DNA of 64,000 nucleotides, taken from Umbelopsis ramanniana AG. Its lineage: Eukaryota; Mucoromycota; Umbelopsidomycetes; Umbelopsidales; Umbelopsidaceae. Under the pieces are notes generated by a model. The model was not told the DNA's origin, did no database searches, and saw nothing but the letters and a program-made list of their open reading frames with translations. Location: NCBI RefSeq assembly GCF_025399195.1, contig NW_026252143.1, forward strand, positions 68,658-132,657, read 5' to 3'. Each line of letters opens with the position of its first letter. Positions within the stretch are counted from its first letter, which is position 1. Below, in pieces: positions 1 to 11,933 of this stretch. A program made the position numbers and the translations under genes.

Positions 1-36
1 TTCGGTTTATAATTTACTGACAATTTGCGCTTTTAG

Positions 37-3000
37 GAAATTGAAGAGCGTCGCGCTATTGTTCTCGGTGATTTGGCCAATGCCGAACCCGCCGTCATGG
101 AAGCTCAAAAGAGTGTCAGTAACATTAAACGTCAACATTTGACGGAAGTCAGAGCTATGGGTAACCCCCCCGAGGCTGTCAAGCTTGCGATGGAATCTGT
201 TTGCAACTTACTCGGACACAAGATTGAGTCCTGGAAGACGGTACAATCCATCATTCGTCGTGACGATTTCATTGCTAGCATCGTCAACTTCAACACTGAG
301 AAGCAAATGGTCAAGCAGCTTCGTGAGTACATGAAGCGTAACTATCTCAGCAACCCCTCCTTTGAGTACGAAGCCGTTAACCGTGCCTCCACGGCATGTG
401 GTCCTCTCGTCAAGTGGGTGATTGCTCAAGTGAACTACTCTGAAATTTTGGACCGTGTTGGCCCACTTCGTGATGAGGTTGTTGACTTGGAACGCAGTGC
501 GGATGAAACCAAACTCAAGGCTTCGGAAATTCAAGATATGATTGCTGGCCTGGAAAACAGTATTGCTCGTTACAAGGAGGAATATGCTGCGCTTGTTGGT
601 GAAACACAGGCCATCAAGGGTGAAATGGAACGGGTCAAATCCAAGGTTGACCGTAGTTTGACATTGCTCAGCAGCTTGGGCTCTGAGAAGGAGCGTTGGG
701 AGTCTGCAAGTCAAGCGTTTGAAACACAAATGGGCACCATTGTTGGAGACGTCCTCTTGTCGGCTGCTTTCTTGGCCTACGGAGGCTATTTCGATCAACA
801 ATATCGCGAAATGTTGATGCACAAGTGGGCCGAGCATCTTGGCAACTCCGGTGTGCAGTTCAAGCAAGACATGTCCTTGACCGAATACTTGAGTACTGCC
901 GATGACCGATTATCATGGCAAGCAAACAGCCTGCCTGCTGATGACCTGTGTATCGAAAATGCTATCATGCTCAAGCGTTACAACAGATACCCACTCATCA
1001 TCGATCCATCTGGTCAAGCTACCAATTTCTTGATCAATGAGTATCAAGATCGTAAGATTACTGTCACTAGTTTCTTGGACGATGCCTTTATCAAGAATTT
1101 GGAAAGTGCTCTTCGTTTCGGTAACCCCATCCTCATTCAAGATGTAGAGCATTTGGATCCTATTTTGAATCCTGTTCTCAACAAGGAACTTCGACGAACT
1201 GGTGGTCGTGTGTTGATTCGTCTTGGTAACCAAGATATCGATTTCTCTCCTTCGTTCAAGCTTTTCTTGTCAACAAGAGATCCATCCGTCAATTTCCCAC
1301 CTGATATCTGCTCAAGAGTTACCTTTGTTAACTTTACCGTCACACGTGGCTCACTCCAGAGTCAGTGCTTGAATAAGGTACTCAAGGCTGAAAGACCGGA
1401 TGTCGACCAAAGAAGAACGGATCTCATCAAACTTCAAGGAGAGTTCCAGCTCCGTCTGCGTTTCTTGGAGAAATCTTTGCTGCAAGCTCTTAATGAATCG
1501 AAGGGCAATATTTTGGATGACGATAAGGTCATTGAAACACTTGAAACCCTTAAGAAGGAAGCCGGAGAAGTGTCTCGCAAGGTTGAAGAAACCAACACTG
1601 TCATGCAGGAAGTTGAACAAAGTACCACTGTCTACACTCCTCTGGCTCAAGCATGTTCATCCATCTTCTTTGTCATGGAACAACTCAATCTTATCAACCA
1701 CTTTTACCAATTCTCTTTGAATTTCTTTTATAACATCTTCCAATATGTTTTGCACGAGAACCCCAATCTTACAGGATTGACTGATCCGGATGAACGACTT
1801 CAAATTTTGTCCCGCGACCTGTTTATGGTGTCCTACAAACGAGCCTCAAGAAGTTTGCTTCATGCAGATCATATCACTTTTGCCATGCTCATGTGTCAGA
1901 TTGTATTGCGCGGAAATGAGAAATCGAGCATCGACCAGAATGAATACAGTTATTTGATTCAAGGTTCAAGCAAGCCCAAGACGTCGTACTCTTTGGATCT
2001 GCCACCATGGCTTTCTGAAGAACAAAAGCATCGCATTGAAGAACTTTCTGATTTGCCCGCATTCAAGAACCTTCCCGAAGCTATCAATGAGCGTGAGCAA
2101 GAATGGCAAAGGTTCAGCGAGGATAACTTACCAGAAGCCAATGTTCCTTACTCTTGGGAAAAGACTGACAGCTATGCTGACGGCTTGAGAGAATTGCTTT
2201 TGGTGAAGACCTTTAGACCTGATCGTGTGCTTCCAGCAGCTTCCATCTTTGCTTCCAGAATCTTTGGCGCTGACTTCATCAACAACGAAGAACTCAACTT
2301 ACCCTACCTTGTTAATAAGGAAACCAAGGCCAGTACGCCTATTGCTCTTTGCTCCATTCCTGGTTATGATGCCAGTTACAGAGTCGACCAAATGGTCGCT
2401 GCTAGTGATATCCGCTGTACCTCTGTAGCCATGGGCTCTGCTGAAGGATTTACACTGGCTGATCAAGCCATTTCCTCTGCTGTGAAGACCGGTAACTGGG
2501 TGTTACTCAAGAACGTTCATCTTGCTCCACACTGGCTTGGCTCGTTGGAAAAGAAGTTGCACAGTCTCAAACCCCATCGAAATTTCCGTCTATTCTTGAC
2601 AATGGAAACCAATCCCAAGGTGCCTGTCAACTTGCTGCGACTTTCTCGTGTACTGATGTTTGAGCCTCCACCGGGTATCAAAGCCAACTTGCAAGATTCT
2701 CTTCGCAGTATCTCACAAGCAAGATCTAATAAGGGACCAGCCGAACGCAGCAGACTTTACTTTTTGCTTGCTTGGCTTCATGCCATTGTTCAAGAACGTT
2801 TACGATATGTTCCTCTGGGTTGGTCAAAGTCTTACGAATTCAACGATGCCGATCTTGACTGCGCTTTCACGACCATTGATGCTTGGCTTGACACCGCAGC
2901 TAGCGGAAGAGCTAACATTTCACCTGAAAAGATACCATGGGAAGCTATTGGCACCTTGTTCAAAGAATCAGTGTATGGTGGTAGAGTTGACAATGATGCC

Positions 3001-3282
3001 GATCAAGACATTCTTGACTCCTTTGTGGACACCCTGTTCACTCCTCACAGTTATGATATTGACTTCAAGTTGGTACCTGAAACCTCTGAAGGCAAAGCTG
3101 TTGTAATTCCTGATGGCACACGTGTGGAACAGTTCTTAGAATGGGTGAACAAACTACCCGAGAGAGAACCGCCCACTTGGCTTGGACTCCCTGGAAATGC
3201 TGAGCACGTCCTATTGACCATCAAGGGTAAAGAAATGCTTGCTAAGGTGCTCAAGCTTAAAGATATTAGCGATGAAATGTAA
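37..3282 (+). CDS. Cytoplasmic dynein 1 heavy chain, C-terminal part (gene starts before the window)
   Basis: This is one long final exon. It is preceded by an intron ending in TTTTAG at 31-36, so the start codon lies outside the window. The 1,082 visible residues follow the dynein heavy chain order: end of the stalk CC1 and microtubule-binding domain (motifs GNPPEAVKLA, NRASTACGPLVKW), CC2 (IARYKEEYA), AAA5 (SLPADDLCIENAIMLKR, YPLIIDPSGQA, DDAFIKNLESALRFGNP), AAA6 and the C-terminal domain (GNWVLLKNVHLAP, WLGLPGNAE). The sequence is much closer to cytoplasmic dynein 1 than to axonemal or IFT dynein. The motor drives minus-end transport of nuclei and endosomes in hyphae. The stop is TAA. The next gene, also a microtubule factor, begins 285 bp downstream on the same strand. 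Confidence 0.97.
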   Translation, partial: EIEERRAIVLGDLANAEPAVMEAQKSVSNIKRQHLTEVRAMGNPPEAVKLAMESVCNLLGHKIESWKTVQSIIRRDDFIASIVNFNTEKQMVKQLREYMKRNYLSNPSFEYEAVNRASTACGPLVKWVIAQVNYSEILDRVGPLRDEVVDLERSADETKLKASEIQDMIAGLENSIARYKEEYAALVGETQAIKGEMERVKSKVDRSLTLLSSLGSEKERWESASQAFETQMGTIVGDVLLSAAFLAYGGYFDQQYREMLMHKWAEHLGNSGVQFKQDMSLTEYLSTADDRLSWQANSLPADDLCIENAIMLKRYNRYPLIIDPSGQATNFLINEYQDRKITVTSFLDDAFIKNLESALRFGNPILIQDVEHLDPILNPVLNKELRRTGGRVLIRLGNQDIDFSPSFKLFLSTRDPSVNFPPDICSRVTFVNFTVTRGSLQSQCLNKVLKAERPDVDQRRTDLIKLQGEFQLRLRFLEKSLLQALNESKGNILDDDKVIETLETLKKEAGEVSRKVEETNTVMQEVEQSTTVYTPLAQACSSIFFVMEQLNLINHFYQFSLNFFYNIFQYVLHENPNLTGLTDPDERLQILSRDLFMVSYKRASRSLLHADHITFAMLMCQIVLRGNEKSSIDQNEYSYLIQGSSKPKTSYSLDLPPWLSEEQKHRIEELSDLPAFKNLPEAINEREQEWQRFSEDNLPEANVPYSWEKTDSYADGLRELLLVKTFRPDRVLPAASIFASRIFGADFINNEELNLPYLVNKETKASTPIALCSIPGYDASYRVDQMVAASDIRCTSVAMGSAEGFTLADQAISSAVKTGNWVLLKNVHLAPHWLGSLEKKLHSLKPHRNFRLFLTMETNPKVPVNLLRLSRVLMFEPPPGIKANLQDSLRSISQARSNKGPAERSRLYFLLAWLHAIVQERLRYVPLGWSKSYEFNDADLDCAFTTIDAWLDTAASGRANISPEKIPWEAIGTLFKESVYGGRVDNDADQDILDSFVDTLFTPHSYDIDFKLVPETSEGKAVVIPDGTRVEQFLEWVNKLPEREPPTWLGLPGNAEHVLLTIKGKEMLAKVLKLKDISDEM

Positions 3283-3323
3283 ACGTAGACATTCATCATC
3301 ATAGCAAATATGTATGAAGTAAA

Positions 3324-3329
3324 AATAAA
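3324..3329 (+). terminator. Candidate poly(A) signal AATAAA of the dynein gene
   Basis: AATAAA lies 42 nt after the dynein stop codon, in an AT-rich 3' flank. It is a canonical position for a polyadenylation signal, but no cleavage site can be proven from sequence alone. Confidence 0.45.
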
Positions 3330-3566
3330 ATTACCACCATGTCATGTTTACCTTCTTATAGCTTTGGCAGTGCGGTCATTTTCACAAAGAGTGGTATTTG
3401 TTGTATATTTAACAGCAAGCTCATAGACACTTCTTGTTCTTTTCTTAATTTTTGACGCTTGGTCCCTTACAGAGGACCACCGACTAGTGGCGTCTGTCCC
3501 TGCAGCAACACCATTTGAACCTAACCAGCGTTCCCACTCTATTTATTCATCTGTGCATCGTCTGTA

Positions 3567-6417
3567 ATGGACGTAACCAACCGACCGCATGTTTTGGAAG
3601 TTGGGTCCTTGCCGAACAGTGACTTATTCTCACCAGTGACTCCAACCGCCGGCACACGATTTTCACAACAGTCTAAGGAACAAGAACGGAATTTTGAAGA
3701 CGAAGAAGACGAGGAGTACGTGAACGGCAGTCAGGATTTCGTCATTCCGACGGAGAGAAATGAAGATGCCAATGACACGCTCACGCATGAACTTGATCTA
3801 CTATCGATCGACGATGCCAACGAATCGTTACTGTCCAGACAGAGCGACCCTTCACGTGAAAAAGAAAGTAAAGTGACATTAACGCTGAAAGAGCAAGAGA
3901 AGGTAAGGATCAGGCCTATTGGCTAGATCAGGGGGCACTGTATTCAGGACTAATGCGATCTATTCATGCACAGACGATAGATGAGTTGCGTAAAGAATCA
4001 TTTGGCTTGAAGCTCAAGTGTTATTTCCTGGAGGAGCGGTTAGCTCAGTTATCACCAGGGCAAATGGATGAAGCTCTGCGCGAGGTAGGAACTTTTTTTT
4101 TTTTTTTGGGAGGACGGAGTGTTGGCATAATGTCATCTAGTGCAAGAGATATTACGTCGATGGACGCAGGTTTGGCTAATGTAACTTTTTCCGCTGTTAG
4201 AACATCGACTTGAAGGTCAAAATGCAGACACTGGTACAGGAGCTTAAGAAATATAAAAAGATGATAGTTGACTTGCATGGAGCCATTGATATTCTGCAAC
4301 AACAAAAGTTGCAACAAGAAGAAGAATATCAATCCAATCATGGCAAAAAGGATCATGAAAGGGTACAGTTGGAATCGGCCCTGGAGAATGCCAATTCTTA
4401 TCGTTTTGAGAACGAAAGCCTGCACCTTCGAATGGCCGAACAAGCAGCGGAAATTGCAAGATTGACAGACGCATTATGTAAAAATGATCATCGGCCATCT
4501 GGAGTCGATGTGGAACGACTGGTTAACGAGCGATCTTCTGCTTTGAGTGAATTGGAAGCATGCAAGCGAAATTTGGCACAAGCGCGGAGGGTGATACATT
4601 CCTTAGAGAACCAGCCCAGTCATGCGACGACGGACAACGCATTATTCAAAGCGATTCTCTCCGAAAGGGACGCCTTATTGTCAAGAACGGATCATCTTAG
4701 CAACACGAACTATAATTTACAAGAGGTACCTCACCTCAGCCATACTGTGTTCTGTTTAGAAGGTCTCTGTACTTAAATTCGTGGATTTCCATTTTGCCTT
4801 TCTAGGAAGTAAACCACGTGCGGAATCGTAATGTGGATATGATGAATCAACTTCGGGACAAAGACAAGGAAATCGATCAATTGAATGGAGAAATAGAAGA
4901 GTTGATAGAACATCATAATTCTGTAGTTGAAGAATTGGACGAGCACAAATCTGGTATTCATCAACGAGCGCAAGATGTAGAGCGTCTGTCGAAACAGAAC
5001 AGTGACCTGATGACACGATTACAAGACATAGAGGGTTCACTTCAAGACGAAGAAGTGGCTCATAAGGATGACGTTGCAAGGCTTACGGGAGAACTTAACG
5101 AAAGAGAAAAAGAAATTGAAGACCTCGATGTTCAAATGGAAAACATGATTGCCTTTATAGAAGAACTCGAGCAGGGACAAAAGGACCGTGATGAACGCAT
5201 TGCCACTCTTGAGAGTCGATTGGATCAACACGCCGAAGAAGACCGTCTTTATGATCAAGATGTCGATCTTTTGGAAAGTCGATTTCAGCAGGCTGAAAAG
5301 GCTATTCAAGATAAGGAGAACATCATCAAGAATCTTCAAGATGAATTGGACGAACGCCTGGAAAGCTTACAGGTGTTACAAAACGAATACCAAGACGCTG
5401 AGCGACAAATGAAACATGGCAAGCGAGAAATGGAAAAACTTATACACAAGGTTGAAGAATTGGAACAAACATTGGAAGAGCGGTCTGAATTAGCGCAGCA
5501 AACTCAAACCCAGCATGAGCATGATTTGCGCGAAATTGATATCCGGTTTCAAGAGACCGAGCAGCTAGTCCATGAACGAACACGGCAGAATGCCGATCTG
5601 AAGAACAGACTAGACACGAGCGAGACACGTGGAAAGGAACTTAAACTGCAACATGAAAAGGAGATTGCGCAGGTCAGAGAGGTAATTAAACAGTGAGGCT
5701 TTGAAAAAAAGCGGTACAAGAGATTTGCGCAGTGTGCCTGTGCGCTACTCCTCCCCCGTCATTTTTTTTTTTCATTGTTGTAACGCAAAATGCTGTGTTT
5801 CACTTTTAGGCTTTGACGACCAAGATGACCAAGCTGGAACGAAGTTGGGCTGAGAGACTCCATACCGTGGAAGCTCAACTCAAAGAATCGGAAACCAAAT
5901 TACGTAGGGACAGGAAGGCGGCTCAGGATAAGATGAATGAATTGGTCGGGAGTCAACTGGCTCTCAAGGGTAAACTAGAGGCCGCTAACAAACGCAATGC
6001 GTCATTTAATGAAAGAGATCCCGGGCAAGAATACGAACTTCGTCAGGAATTGGAGCGTCATGCTGCCATGTTACATAGCGAGCAACAACGATACCTAGAG
6101 TTAGATGAAGAACATGAAGAATTACTAGAAGCACACGAACAACTCAAGCGACAACTCATACGGCGAGATAATATGATCACCAAGGCTTTGGAGAGATTAG
6201 AAGTAAGTAGCAGCGCACAAAAAAGAAACTTCTTTTGTTACAAAGTGCGCAGTGCGTAATATTGGGTAGTCCTTTATCCGGGCCCATGCTCTGTCCTAAT
6301 AACATGATTTCTCCTCCCCTTCAGAACATGAATGAACGAAAAGAGGTGATTGAGAATGTCTTGTTCCGTCAAGCAACGCAAGACCTTGATTCTACTTTAA
6401 GATCCATGCCTCGATAG
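3567..6417 (+). CDS. CM1-motif (centrosomin / Mto1 / Pcp1-type) coiled-coil protein
   Basis: Six exons: 3567-3902, 3974-4084, 4201-4725, 4806-5681, 5810-6202, 6325-6417, all keeping frame, giving about 777 residues. Splicing exons 1-3 assembles a CM1 (Cnn_1N) motif: TIDELRKESFGLKLKCYF, then LEERLAQLSPGQMDEAL, then RENIDLKVKMQTLVQELKK. This motif is known to bind and activate gamma-tubulin complexes in centrosomin, CDK5RAP2, Mto1 and Pcp1. The rest is almost continuous acidic and glutamine-rich coiled coil. The N-terminus (about 110 residues) is low-complexity and acidic. The likely role is recruiting gamma-tubulin complexes to spindle pole bodies or cytoplasmic microtubule sites; which of the two cannot be read from sequence. 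The start is the first ATG of the open frame. It lies head-to-tail behind dynein. Confidence 0.85.
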
Positions 6418-7267
6418 CCAGACTAGGCGAGCTTCCTTACGGATGCCTACTTTCGGCTGAAATAGTCCAATTTGGTATGGTTACACCAGCCAATGGAAAA
6501 CTTCCAATGATTCCGGTGCTTTGCGCCTCCAGCAAATACTTCTTGTATATTTTTACATAACAAACATAAACAGATTTTTTCTCCTATTTATCATTAATAA
6601 TGGACGCTGAGAGCCATATTTTATCCGTGGTAGGAATGAGAGGGGATGGGAAGAGAGGGTTTTTGGGGAGTGAAAACCCTAAGACAGCAGCCGCCGGGAA
6701 ATCAATCTCCAACTCGTGTCCTTCCATCGAAGTTCTAGCATAGATCTTTCTTTCAAACGTTTCATTCTTGCTCCCGCTTCTACGAACCTCAGCCACCCGT
6801 TGTTCTTTATTTTCCCTAATACGTCTAATTTCCAACCCTCCCAATATGCTGTACCTCTCTTTCCCCCCATATGCGCAGTTGACTTGCTTCATCAAAAGTG
6901 GTATGCTTGACACATGGTAGCTCCACTCTTCGTTGATTTCAGAGTGAACGAACGGGATAAATAAAGGATGAAAATAGGTAGGATAGTACAGTTTAGGGGA
7001 TTGGCGAGGTCGCGTGTTTGGGAGTATTTTGAGTTACAGTCAGCGCTTTTAAATGGCCAACTTCCTTCAATGGGAGACCTCCAGCCACACCCACCTTTTT
7101 TTTTTTTTTAAAGTGCGCCATTTTGGCCTTGATTGCTCCAGGACCAAATCATTCTCAGGCGTCCCTGACCCCCCATCCAGCCCGCTGTCCCCGGCAACTG
7201 TATAAAAGCCAAACGTCGGTCATTGCTAATGCCTTCTCTCTTTCGTAAACAGCACTTTATATTCCCC
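6418..7267. other. Intergenic region, 850 bp
   Basis: No ORF here looks like a protein. It holds the 3' flank of the CM1 gene, poly-T tracts near 7100, and the promoter of the zinc-finger gene (TATA box at 7201). The minus-strand ORF at 6584-6913 has no recognisable domain. Confidence 0.5.
7201..7208 (+). promoter_or_regulatory. TATA box of the C2H2 zinc-finger gene
   Basis: TATAAAAG lies 60 bp before the ATG at 7268. A start site about 30 bp downstream of the TATA box falls at or after the ATG at 7229, which argues for translation from 7268 (context CCCCATGG) and not from 7229. Confidence 0.55.
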
Positions 7268-8640
7268 ATGGACGACAACTACAATTTCTTTAACCCGTTA
7301 TGTTACCCACCGCCCTCACCTAATCCAACATCTCCTTACCTGTCACCCACGGCTGTTTCTCATAATCGCTCTGAAGAAGACCTTTTGAACAGCTTGTCTC
7401 CCGACTCGGCCCATCGATGGCAATCACAGCAGCAAGTAGCAACACAACCCATCAATATCACATCTCCCTTCATTTCACCCGTAGGTAAGACAAAAAAAAA
7501 GGACCGGCGTGTAATAAACGTGTTAAAAAAAGAAAGAAAAAAAAAAAAGCTGATTTGGTTTCGATCCCAGATATCTCGCCTTTATTATCCCCGGCATCGT
7601 ATTGCTCTTCAGATCACTTTCCAGGATCTGGAAGATCATCTCCTATTGATACAACTGCTTGGCGGTCTCCAGTCGATGCTTTCTTGGCAATGCATACTCC
7701 AGTCACAGTGCCAAGCACGACACCCCCTTTACTAGGTAGCTCATACTCATCCACATCTTCTGCCATGGACACTCCTCCTTCACATAATGCTGACATAAAG
7801 ACCTTGATTGAAGCCTCTCCTTTTATGACACCGTCACCGATTGAACAACAAGAGGATTTGGTCTTACCTATCCATGCATTTCGAAACGGAAGTCCCAACG
7901 CCACAATCACAAGCCCCATCTCACCAACGTTTTCTTTCACCGAGGATAACAATAGCGTAGCAGATCTCTTTCATCGATTTAACATCATGGAAGCTCAAGA
8001 ACCCGTTTCACCCGTTCAATTTAAGGACAAGTACGAACCGGTTATTCCTAATTTTGATTTTGACCCTATTCCCATGCCTAGCCACAACAGCTTGGGATTA
8101 CCCACTCTTCATATTCCCCGACGCAGCTCGTCTCCTTGCCTTAATGGCGCGGACATTGACGATATTGTATCCCCGACTATCACTGTCACGCCAGCCGGTT
8201 CGGACGATGGTCACGTTTCTGACCATGGCATAGCTTCGGCGCCTATACCGGGCATACCTTCCAATTTGGCGCATTACAAATCTGCCTCAAGAGGTAGTGC
8301 CAAAAGACACCAACGCTCCCACTCTGCTAATTCCCTACAGACCATCCTCGGTCACTCTCCCCCCATGCCGGCGGTGAGCACGAGTAGCGGCAGCTCTCGG
8401 GGAGGAAAGCAGACCCAGCGTCAATCAATACGACGCAACTCATCCAGTTCTTCTCGACCGTTTATTTGCCGTTACTGCGATTTTGCTTTCACTCGCGAAT
8501 GGAATCGAAAAACCCACGAACGACTTCATGACCCTAACTTTGTCCCAGAACATCAATGTAACTTTTGCGATAAACGCTTCATGCGAAAACACGATTGTCT
8601 ACGTCATATGTCTTCCGTTCACCGTGATGAAGGCCATTAA
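7268..8640 (+). CDS. C2H2 zinc-finger transcription factor (two C-terminal fingers)
   Basis: Two exons, 7268-7484 and 7571-8640, about 428 residues; the join restores ISPVDISPLL. The N-terminal 360 residues are Ser/Pro/Thr-rich and disordered with many SP/TP sites, typical of a regulated fungal activator. A basic Ser stretch precedes two adjacent fingers at the very C-terminus: CRYC-x12-H-x3-H and CNFC-x12-H-x4-H, with the protein ending a few residues after the second. The role is sequence-specific DNA binding in the nucleus; the target is unknown. An in-frame upstream ATG at 7229 would add 13 residues but lies too close to the TATA box. I do not recognise an orthologue. Confidence 0.8.
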
Positions 8641-9146
8641 TCCCCAATCGGAAAAGAAAAAAAATATCTTCCACCTCCCCTTACGTCCTTATGCTCGTTG
8701 TACAATAATAACTAATGATAGATTCTTCTACCTCTTGGCTTTACATAATTTTCACCCTTCGCCGCCTTCTAAGCACTTACATGTAAATCACAGGCATTCT
8801 GTTTGCCTTTCCCCCATTTGTTTCATATATTTTTTCTCCCAAATTTCTGTAAGTAAACAGTATTTAAGCATGGCCAAATATATGACTCATAGACTCAGAG
8901 TGTCACCAACGTGTGTTTGTTAAACGGTAAGGTGGACCATTTTTTTTTCCAAATACGTAAGAAGGCGTCAGCATGGCTTAGATCATGCATGGTAGGCATT
9001 AATGAGTGAGAAAGGGTGTCCCAAGGGACTGAGAAGTGTGGGTATTGTAGTAGAAAGGGAGAGTGAGGAACGATATTTTACAGTGGAGGGAGGAATGATG
9101 CTTTTGTCTCTAAGGGGATTTTCTATGGTAAACGTTATATAGGTAT
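8641..9146. other. Intergenic region between convergent genes
   Basis: 506 bp between the stop of the zinc-finger gene (+) and the stop of the carrier gene (-). It is AT-rich with poly-T tracts. I see no gene, repeat or RNA feature beyond the two 3' flanks. Confidence 0.5.
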
Positions 9147-10468
9147 TCAAAGTTGTTCGCGTGATTTGGCAAAGAAGGATTTTCCAACTTCATAAGAGCT
9201 GATCATGATAGCGCAGGACGGAGCAACTTTGGCAATTCTAGGGGTTAGGCCTCGGAACAATCCTTGATATCCTTCTTGCTGAATAATTTGTCGTAACATG
9301 GCTGGGACACGAATATCCTTAAACATTGGAACATCTCGACCAGCATCAATTTGTCGTCGCGATTTGACCACATCAAACGGGGTGGTGACCATGGCGGCAA
9401 ACATGCCCGACGACGCGCCGGCCAAGAAGGATTGATTGAAGTCGCTCATGCCTGTTGTGCTCAAAGACGCTTTCATTTCTTCATAGCCCATCCAATACAA
9501 CGCTGAGAAAGGCACATCTCTCCAAAGAGTGGGAGGGAGACCTCGCCAAAGGGCCTTTGCGCCTTCTTTTTCCACCAGCTTGACTACTCCATTCATCACA
9601 GCTACATAATGATTCGGTTATTTCATGACTTGCTGCTAAATCAAAAGAAAAGGGAAAATAAATGCTTACAGGCAAAGCCATCAACACCTTTGGCAGCTTG
9701 AAGGCGAGTCCGGAAGAGTTCAATGGGCGAAATAGCCGTGACAGCCACCACTATAGCAAATTGTGACGTGAGGTGAGTAATTACAGTTCATAATAGGCAT
9801 AGGGTATAAAAAAATGAATTTACCTCGGGCAGCACCTCCAGCAATAAGAGGGGCATAATCTTTCTGCTTGTAAACAGTCCAATCCTTGATGGCATTTCGA
9901 AGATAATCATAGCCTACAAAGTAGATGATATTTCCAGGAACAGACATCACCAGGGCGGGAGACAATCCTCTCCAAAGAGATGTGGGACCTTCTTGTCTGA
10001 TGATATTAGTAACACCATCCTGATACACAATAAAATAAGTTATTTTAAAATCAACTTGACTACTACTCTCAATCTATGATCTCGGACGCTTACCAGAATA
10101 CCACCGGAGGGTCGAGAGGCACGGCTGGCTGCATCCAAACGTAATACTCCATGACTACATTCGTGCATAGCTGCTGCCCGAAGTTTAGTAGGAGAAAGGC
10201 GCTTTCGCTCATGTCGTGGAATGGTGTTCCATTTGCAGACCTCTCCCGCTACTTTCTTCAAGTCGGCGGGCATGCAGCAGACGGAGGAGAACGACTTTGC
10301 TGATTTGTAATTCTGGGCAGCCGCTGCATTCATGGCTTGTGTTTGTAGTCGCATTTTGACAACGTCCATGGGTGTCACCAGGATGGATGTCAGGATAGCA
10401 CCAGTGCATGCCGAGGCTATTTTCTCGTAGGTAGTCGTGGACTGTATCGCGTTGTGATTAGTAGACAT
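9147..10468 (-). CDS. MTM1: Mitochondrial carrier of the Mtm1 / SLC25A39-A40 type
   Basis: Four exons on the minus strand: 10468-10094, 10019-9824, 9750-9670, 9601-9147, about 368 residues, matching the family size. Three solute-carrier repeats are visible with signatures TPMDVVKMR, SPIELFRTR and TPFDVVKSRR, followed by WRGL/FRGL helices. The extended first matrix loop (about residues 55-120) holds four cysteines (64, 65, 78, 104), as expected for the SLC25A39/40/Mtm1 subgroup and not for other carriers. SLC25A39 is established as a mitochondrial glutathione importer regulated through loop cysteines; yeast Mtm1 affects manganese and iron handling. It lies in the inner mitochondrial membrane. 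The ATG of exon 1 starts the conserved N-terminal part directly. UCHL5 ends 136 bp upstream on the same strand. Confidence 0.9.
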
Positions 10469-10604
10469 AATGTATTTTTTGTGCCTGTGAGAAGTGTTGC
10501 TGAAAAAGCCCGGGGGAGAAGAAAATAAAACAAAAATAAAAAATTGGGAATGACACATCGGACGAAAATTGTAGCGCGGAACTTGTAAACTACGAAAAAG
10601 GTCT

Positions 10605-11933
10605 TTATTTCTTATCAGATCTTTCCCTTTCTAATCGTTTCTTTGCCTTTGCAGCATTGACCAAAGGCTGAAGCTTCTTACGCTCGGCAAGAATTCGAAG
10701 CAAATTATAAGTGAGTGGAATGAAATTGTGCTGGCGAAGTTGATTTTCACGCTAGAATGACAGCATATGTCAGCCAGGAGTTTGAGTGGAACGTTATTAA
10801 TAATATTCCCAGGACTCACCTTCCACCTGGCCCGCTTTGTTTTCTCTTGTTCGTATTCATACTGTAAAATAGAGATTTGGGATTCAAATTCTCTCCGTTG
10901 TTCTTGATCCGCGTCTCCAAGTGACATGAGCAGCCCGCTGAATTCATCCAATTGTTCCTGAAGCGTTTCTATTCGGTCTTTGGTCACAGCCATCAAACTG
11001 AAGTGGATTTCCGATTCGCTATACTTTCTCATTCTCTCCATAATTACTTGATTAGCTTTCTCTGTCCAGTTCTCCTCATTGCATGGTCCTGAAATAGGCG
11101 GGTTAGGCATTCAAGTAGGATACATAAACGCTGTCCTTCACTCCATACCTAGATTGACTGGCCCTGAGCTAAGGCCATCTAATTCGTATAAAGCGCCATG
11201 AACAGGGACATAGGATATAAAATGGAACAAGTCTTCGTCCCCTTGTGCTGACGAGTCTTGCATTTCGTTAATAAATGGATCCGATCTTGAAAAGCTATTG
11301 TGAACACTTCGAATGAGGTCACTATTGGATATAGCAAGACCTTTGAGCTATAAATAGAAGGTATTAGACCTATACTATGAAGCAGAAAAGTTTCAAAAGA
11401 CAAAACTTACATCCGGTGGAAAGTCGGCAGTAAAGGATTTGAAGTTACTGAGATCATCGCCAAGTTCTATATCCGAATTATTCATCAAAATGGACAAGAT
11501 AGCCTGGGTTGCACATGCATTATTGATGATCTGCTTTGCGAAAAAGACATGATCATTGGCATCATCCTGGCTATCTGGGTGTGGCATAGAGGACTGAGCG
11601 CCCTGCCACTTGAACAGAAAAATCAAGCCATAGATGGGTCTAGCATAGACAACGGCAGACAAAAATGAGTATACTTGTTGATGCGTCTACACCAGCGTAT
11701 TCATTATTGTAAAACCTACTTCAATTTGTCCAAGGAGGTCTCGTCCAAGCTGAACACTTCTTCAACTTGAATGCCGCTCACGCCCATGCCGCTAATAAGC
11801 TCAGTGAAAACACCTAGGCAGCAAACGTAGATAAGCAAAGTGGAATTACAACACGAAATGGATAAATTATCTAGTTGGAAAGACAGAAACCTGGATCGCT
11901 TTCAATCAAGCACCAATTTCCAGCGTCGCTCAT
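10605..11933 (-). CDS. UCH2: Ubiquitin C-terminal hydrolase UCHL5/UCH37 (S. pombe Uch2 type)
   Basis: Six exons: 11933-11891, 11813-11720, 11639-11411, 11347-11149, 11088-10820, 10751-10605, about 326 residues (human enzyme 329). The peptidase C12 domain has the catalytic Cys88 in [10 protein letters not shown], a His in [11 protein letters not shown] and the Asp in ALYELDGL. The C-terminal extension ([17 protein letters not shown], then coiled coil, then [13 protein letters not shown] and a basic tail) is the ULD/KEKE-like part that docks on proteasome receptor Rpn13 in animals and fission yeast. The expected role is trimming ubiquitin chains at the 26S proteasome. The enzyme is absent from S. 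cerevisiae. The six introns are short and phase-consistent. Confidence 0.95.

Noticed and set aside
208-867. 219-residue ORF on the minus strand inside dynein
   Set aside because: It is the antisense shadow of a strongly conserved dynein exon and has no domain of its own.
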